NCBI GenBank assembly: GCA_016703665.1
Contig: JADJBS010000008.1
Coordinates: forward strand, 124,001-188,000
Length of the DNA: 64,000 bases
Direction: 5' to 3'
Source: Candidatus Defluviibacillus avedoerensis
GTDB taxonomy: Bacteria > Pseudomonadota > Gammaproteobacteria > Burkholderiales > Burkholderiaceae_C
The position numbers and the translations under genes are program-made. The notes under the pieces are model-generated. The model did no database searches. It saw only the letters and a program-made list of their open reading frames with translations, and was not told the origin of the DNA. Below, piece by piece: positions 61,079 to 64,000 of this stretch; the first letter of the stretch is position 1; the number at the start of each line of letters is the position of its first letter.

Positions 61079-61567
61079 CTAAAGCTCTGCCTTGAGGTAA
61101 TGTGCGCCAGCTATTGGATTGTGATAGTAGGGCGGTACTTCTTGAAAACCCAGTTCGACGTAGAGTGCGCGTGCTGCCTCCATGTCATCAAGCGTATCCA
61201 AGAGAATGCAGTCGTAGTCAGCCATCCGCGCGCTGTCCATGATTGCCTCTGCCAACAGGCGACCGAGTCCCAGGCTACGAAACGCCGGACGAACGTATAA
61301 GCGCTTCATTTCGCATGCGTTGGGGTAGTCCACCGAGTCCAACGGGCGCAAGGCACAGCATCCGGCGACTTCGTCATTGATTCGCGCAAGCAGCAGGGTG
61401 CCGCGCGGTTGGTTGTAGTCACCTGGCAAATTGGCCAGTTCTTCCTCGAAATTCTGAAAACAGAGATCAAATCCCAGGCTGCGAGCATATTCCTGGAAAA
61501 TATCGCTAACAAGATTCATATCAACCGAGCCTGCGGCCTGCGATATGACAGGTACTTGTGTGTTCAT
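61079..61567 (-). CDS. GNAT family N-acetyltransferase
   Basis: This 162-residue protein has the acetyl-CoA pyrophosphate-binding loop RSLGLGRLLAEAI (about 95-107) after the beta-strand MKRLYVRPAF, and ends with ALYVELGFQEVPPYYHNPI, typical of GNAT enzymes. Substrate unknown. Its ATG directly follows the cytochrome b gene's TGA (no gap), so translation is coupled. Confidence 0.93.
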   Translation of the reverse strand: MNTQVPVISQAAGSVDMNLVSDIFQEYARSLGFDLCFQNFEEELANLPGDYNQPRGTLLLARINDEVAGCCALRPLDSVDYPNACEMKRLYVRPAFRSLGLGRLLAEAIMDSARMADYDCILLDTLDDMEAARALYVELGFQEVPPYYHNPIAGAHYLKAEL

Positions 61568-62233
61568 TCAAGTGCCGAGTTTGACCAGATACGCCACGGC
61601 TGCGGCACAGACCGCCAGCACCACCAAGGCCACCAGTCGTGTTGCCGCTGTGTCCTTGGATTCGGGAACTGAAACCTCAAGCTCCTTATCGCCAATCAAC
61701 ATCGGCTTGACGAGGTTTTCATTCTTCTTGACGCGATAAAAGATGATGGCGCCAATGTGTAACAACACCAAAACCAGCACCACGAGCTTTCCAATGTGGG
61801 CGTGATAGCTGGTGATCTGGTTGACCGTGTCCCCGCTCACAAAGCGGGTGAGAGGCCCGGAAGCAGAAATCTCGTCGTCGCTGAAAAGCCCAGTCCCCAC
61901 CTGCAAAAGAAGAAATCCAAGCAATCCGAACACTGAAAAGGCACCCAAAGGGTTGTGCCCTACCAGATGTTCGGGCTTGGGCTGTCCACGGAGGTAGTTC
62001 AGCACACTGGCAGGTGAATAAATAAAAGTCACAAAACGTGACCAATGCCCGCCTATCACACCCCAAACCAGGCGGAACAGAAGCAGTGTCAGCACAGCAT
62101 ATCCAGCCCGAAAATGCCAAGTCATGGCGTCCCCGCCCACATTTCCCGTGATCACTAGCGTGACCACACAGACCAGCAAAATCCAGTGAAATAGACGAGT
62201 GGGCAAATCCCACACTCTGACGGTTCTAGCCAT
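61568..62233 (-). CDS. Cytochrome b561-type membrane protein
   Basis: This 221-residue protein has four transmembrane helices and haem-ligand histidines in RLFHWILL (about 16), WHFRAGYAV (about 42) and SYHAHIGKLVVL (about 142-145). LPTRLFHW at the start is typical of the Ni,Fe-hydrogenase/b561 group. It would shuttle electrons between the quinone pool and a periplasmic carrier. The start ATG 62233 is four codons inside a longer frame. The divergent cytochrome c' gene is the likely partner. Confidence 0.92.
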   Translation of the reverse strand: MARTVRVWDLPTRLFHWILLVCVVTLVITGNVGGDAMTWHFRAGYAVLTLLLFRLVWGVIGGHWSRFVTFIYSPASVLNYLRGQPKPEHLVGHNPLGAFSVFGLLGFLLLQVGTGLFSDDEISASGPLTRFVSGDTVNQITSYHAHIGKLVVLVLVLLHIGAIIFYRVKKNENLVKPMLIGDKELEVSVPESKDTAATRLVALVVLAVCAAAVAYLVKLGT

Positions 62234-62391
62234 GATGTAAACCAAGAAAAAATAAGAAAAAGGTCAGTGATTACCCTTGATTGAGTGCAAAACCAAGGAA
62301 TTTACATTCAAGATGCTGAACTTAACTGACAGCATGAACTCACCCCAAACGGACTTCACTTTTTAACACGCTTTAACTCAAAGGACCCTAG

Positions 62392-62838
62392 ATGAAAGCA
62401 CTTGTCTCACTGACCTTGGCTGCTGCTGCATTTACAGTTGCTGTGCCAGCTTCTGCCCAATTTGCCAAAAACGAAGATGCGGTCAAGTATCGCCAAAGTG
62501 CGCTGTTTGTGATGGGGCAACACTTTGGCCGTCTGGGAGCGATGGCGAATGACAAAGCACCTTATGACGCCAAAGCGGCGGTCGAAAGCGCGGACATCGT
62601 GGCTGCTATGTCAAAGTTGCCGTGGGCAGGATTTGTCCCAGGCGCAGACAGTCCCAAGGCCAAGCCTGAAATCTGGAAGGATGCCGCCAAATTCAAGGAA
62701 GCTAGCGAAAAGCTGCAGACAGAATCTGTCAAGCTGGCTGCTGCGGCGAAGGTGGGCAATGTTGCCGCACTGAAGGCCGCATTTGGTCCCGCAGCTGGCA
62801 CATGCAAAGGCTGCCATGACGACTTCCGTGCCAAATAA
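62392..62838 (+). CDS. Cytochrome c'
   Basis: This 148-residue periplasmic protein has a signal peptide (about 1-22, ending ASAQ) and a four-helix bundle with a C-terminal haem site CKGCH (about 140-144). This position defines the cytochrome c' family, which binds NO and may protect against it. An AAAGGA site precedes the ATG. It is divergent from the cytochrome b561 gene with 158 bases between, a pairing seen in other betaproteobacteria. Confidence 0.94.
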   Translation: MKALVSLTLAAAAFTVAVPASAQFAKNEDAVKYRQSALFVMGQHFGRLGAMANDKAPYDAKAAVESADIVAAMSKLPWAGFVPGADSPKAKPEIWKDAAKFKEASEKLQTESVKLAAAAKVGNVAALKAAFGPAAGTCKGCHDDFRAK

Positions 62839-62891
62839 GAGCTCATAAACCGATAGCAGTCAATTTCGGCAGAATGGCCGAAATCCACGAA

Positions 62892-62923
62892 AAGGCCAGC
62901 GATATAACCTGCTGGCCTTTTTT
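62892..62923 (+). terminator. Terminator after the cytochrome c' gene
   Basis: AAGGCCAGC (62892-62900) pairs perfectly with GCTGGCCTT (62911-62919) around a ten-base loop and runs into six T. Confidence 0.9.
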
Positions 62924-62979
62924 GTTGGACCCGCACGCTTAGACTCCTGCTTCTCCTTTCACCATCAGGTCATAACACC

Positions 62980-63702
62980 ATGAACACACCACGTCTAGAC
63001 AGGAATCGTCGTCAACTCGTCGGTGCCAGTTCAGCAGTTACCGCGCTATGGATGCTTGGGTATGAGCGAGCCTATGCGTTGTCCTTGGGCGACCTCACTG
63101 ATAAAGACGCATCGTCTGGACTCAAGGCTGCGCTCGAGAAGGGGGCCGTCGCTGCCGTGGGTCTGCTGGGGGTCACGGACGGATTTCTTGGCAATGACAA
63201 GGTACGAATCCCCTTGCCTGGTTTCTTGAACGATGCAGCGAGCATCCTGAAGACCCTGGGTCAGGGCAAGAAAGTGGATGAACTCATCACCAGCATGAAC
63301 CGTGCGGCCGAGGCCGCTATGCCCATGGCCAAGGACATGCTACTCAATGCCGTGAAAAGCATGAACGTGAGCGATGCAAAGGCCATCCTGACCGGAGGCG
63401 AAAACTCGGTGACCAAATTCTTTTCGGACAAGACCCGAGCGCCACTGGGTGTTAAATTTCTGCCCGTTGTCACCCAGGCCATCGAAAAAGTCGGCATGGT
63501 GGACAAATACAACGCCGTGGCTGGTAAGGCTGCTGGGTTTGGACTGGTCAAAAAAGAAGACGCCAACATCCAGCAATACGTGACGGGTAAGTCGCTGGAC
63601 GGGCTCTACTACTTGATTGGTGAAGAGGAAAAGAAGATCCGCCAAGACCCGATTGGCGCGGGCAGCGACATTGTCAAGAAAGTATTTGGCGCGCTTAAGT
63701 GA
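62980..63702 (+). CDS. DUF4197 domain-containing exported protein
   Basis: This 240-residue protein starts with a Tat-like NRRQLVGASSAVTALWML segment (about 9-27) and has the DUF4197 pattern: LSLGDLTDKDASSGLKAALEKG, FLGNDKVRIPLPGFL, MNRAAEAAMPMAKDM and a C-terminal SLDGLYYLIGEEEKKIRQDP. The function of this family is unknown; it is usually periplasmic and helical. It follows the terminator of the cytochrome c' gene and overlaps the convergent hydrolase gene by 8 bases. Confidence 0.92.
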   Translation: MNTPRLDRNRRQLVGASSAVTALWMLGYERAYALSLGDLTDKDASSGLKAALEKGAVAAVGLLGVTDGFLGNDKVRIPLPGFLNDAASILKTLGQGKKVDELITSMNRAAEAAMPMAKDMLLNAVKSMNVSDAKAILTGGENSVTKFFSDKTRAPLGVKFLPVVTQAIEKVGMVDKYNAVAGKAAGFGLVKKEDANIQQYVTGKSLDGLYYLIGEEEKKIRQDPIGAGSDIVKKVFGALK

Positions 63703-64000
63703 GATCGGCGCTGTTCATCAAGTGACGCGCCAATTCCTCGGGTGCGCTAACCATTGGGTCGTGCCCGGTGTCCATGCGAACAAAGCGTGAGCGTGGGAAC
63801 CACAGACCGCCCCAGGTTTGCGCGGACTTGGCACGCTCCCTTGCGGTGTCAATGGTAGCCAGACGTGGCGCCTCGCAACTGACAAAAGTTCGTGGAATGA
63901 CAGCCACAGTCGCGGCGTTGAAATTCAACACGTCCAAATACAAGCCGCCAGGGTGGGGTGTTTGCCGCCGGTTCACCCAATCACGGTCAACACCGCTCAA
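63695..64000 (-). CDS. Alpha/beta hydrolase, C-terminal part; start outside the window
   Basis: The frame is open to the window edge, so only the last 100 or so residues are seen. They include ATVAVIPRTFVSCEAPRLATI and end FVRMDTGHDPMVSAPEELARHL, where the His in TGHDPMVSAP is the catalytic His region of an alpha/beta-fold hydrolase with the usual C-terminal helix. The nucleophile lies off the window. A TTG at the edge is not a credible start. Confidence 0.75.
   Translation of the reverse strand: MSGVDRDWVNRRQTPHPGGLYLDVLNFNAATVAVIPRTFVSCEAPRLATIDTARERAKSAQTWGGLWFPRSRFVRMDTGHDPMVSAPEELARHLMNSADLT

Overview
The window looks like a chromosomal segment of a Burkholderiales betaproteobacterium, most likely of the Comamonadaceae (Rhodoferax/Polaromonas type). 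The clues are GC-rich coding sequence with mixed codon use, three separate tripartite-tricarboxylate (Bug/TctC) binding proteins, an HpaR-led homoprotocatechuate operon, and a str/S10 ribosomal locus that stops after rpsQ. I see no rRNA, tRNA, CRISPR array, prophage, IS transposase or replication origin.

Layout. 1-9.7 kb: a cyclic-di-GMP enzyme cut by the window edge, a PilU-type pilus ATPase, a minus-strand cluster (M48 protease, Asp/Glu racemase, Ldh-family dehydrogenase, TctC), an AmpG permease and an acyl-CoA ligase. 9.8-18.5 kb: a two-component pair, a diguanylate cyclase, a divergent lysR/lysA pair, waaF, ilvE with a CHCC zinc protein, and a small membrane protein. 18.6-24.5 kb: a five-PAS histidine kinase followed by a REC-EAL regulator, then radA. 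24.6-35.2 kb: the catabolic operon hpaR-G1-G2-E-tctC-D-F-H-I, followed by an FAD oxidase, a class II aldolase and a ketopantoate-reductase-type enzyme. 35.2-41.6 kb: a disturbed zone with a long inverted repeat, several frameshifted or truncated genes, an intact DsbA-like isomerase and dienelactone hydrolase, an AraC regulator, and a heavily frameshifted glutamine amidotransferase. 41.6-50.3 kb: TctC, amidohydrolase, GST, CorA-type transporter, hemB, a candidate small RNA, hemJ, VanZ, a thioredoxin-like ferredoxin, a hydrolase and a D-Ala-D-Ala carboxypeptidase. 50.3-60.4 kb: rpsL-rpsG-fusA-tuf-rpsJ-rplC-D-W-B-rpsS-rplV-rpsC-rplP-rpmC-rpsQ, ended by a strong terminator. 60.5-64 kb: peroxiredoxin, GNAT, cytochrome b561, cytochrome c', a DUF4197 protein and a partial hydrolase.

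How the genes work together. The hpa operon encodes ring cleavage of homoprotocatechuate and its conversion toward pyruvate and succinic semialdehyde. Its first gene appears to be read from a leaderless promoter whose -10 box lies inside a perfect palindrome, a likely HpaR operator. Several cyclic-di-GMP and two-component genes form a signalling-rich first third.

The main caution is sequence quality. Indels interrupt rpsL and tuf, which cannot be inactive in a living cell (tuf could have a second copy; rpsL normally does not). Similar one-base insertions in homopolymers break hpaG2's neighbourhood, the DUF2855 gene and the amidotransferase. Most 'pseudogenes' here may therefore be assembly errors. 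I did not find a convincing new biological system. The most useful leads are the tuf codon-usage patch, the AT-rich dispersed element inside coding genes, the structured RNA candidates, and the enlarged hpa operon.
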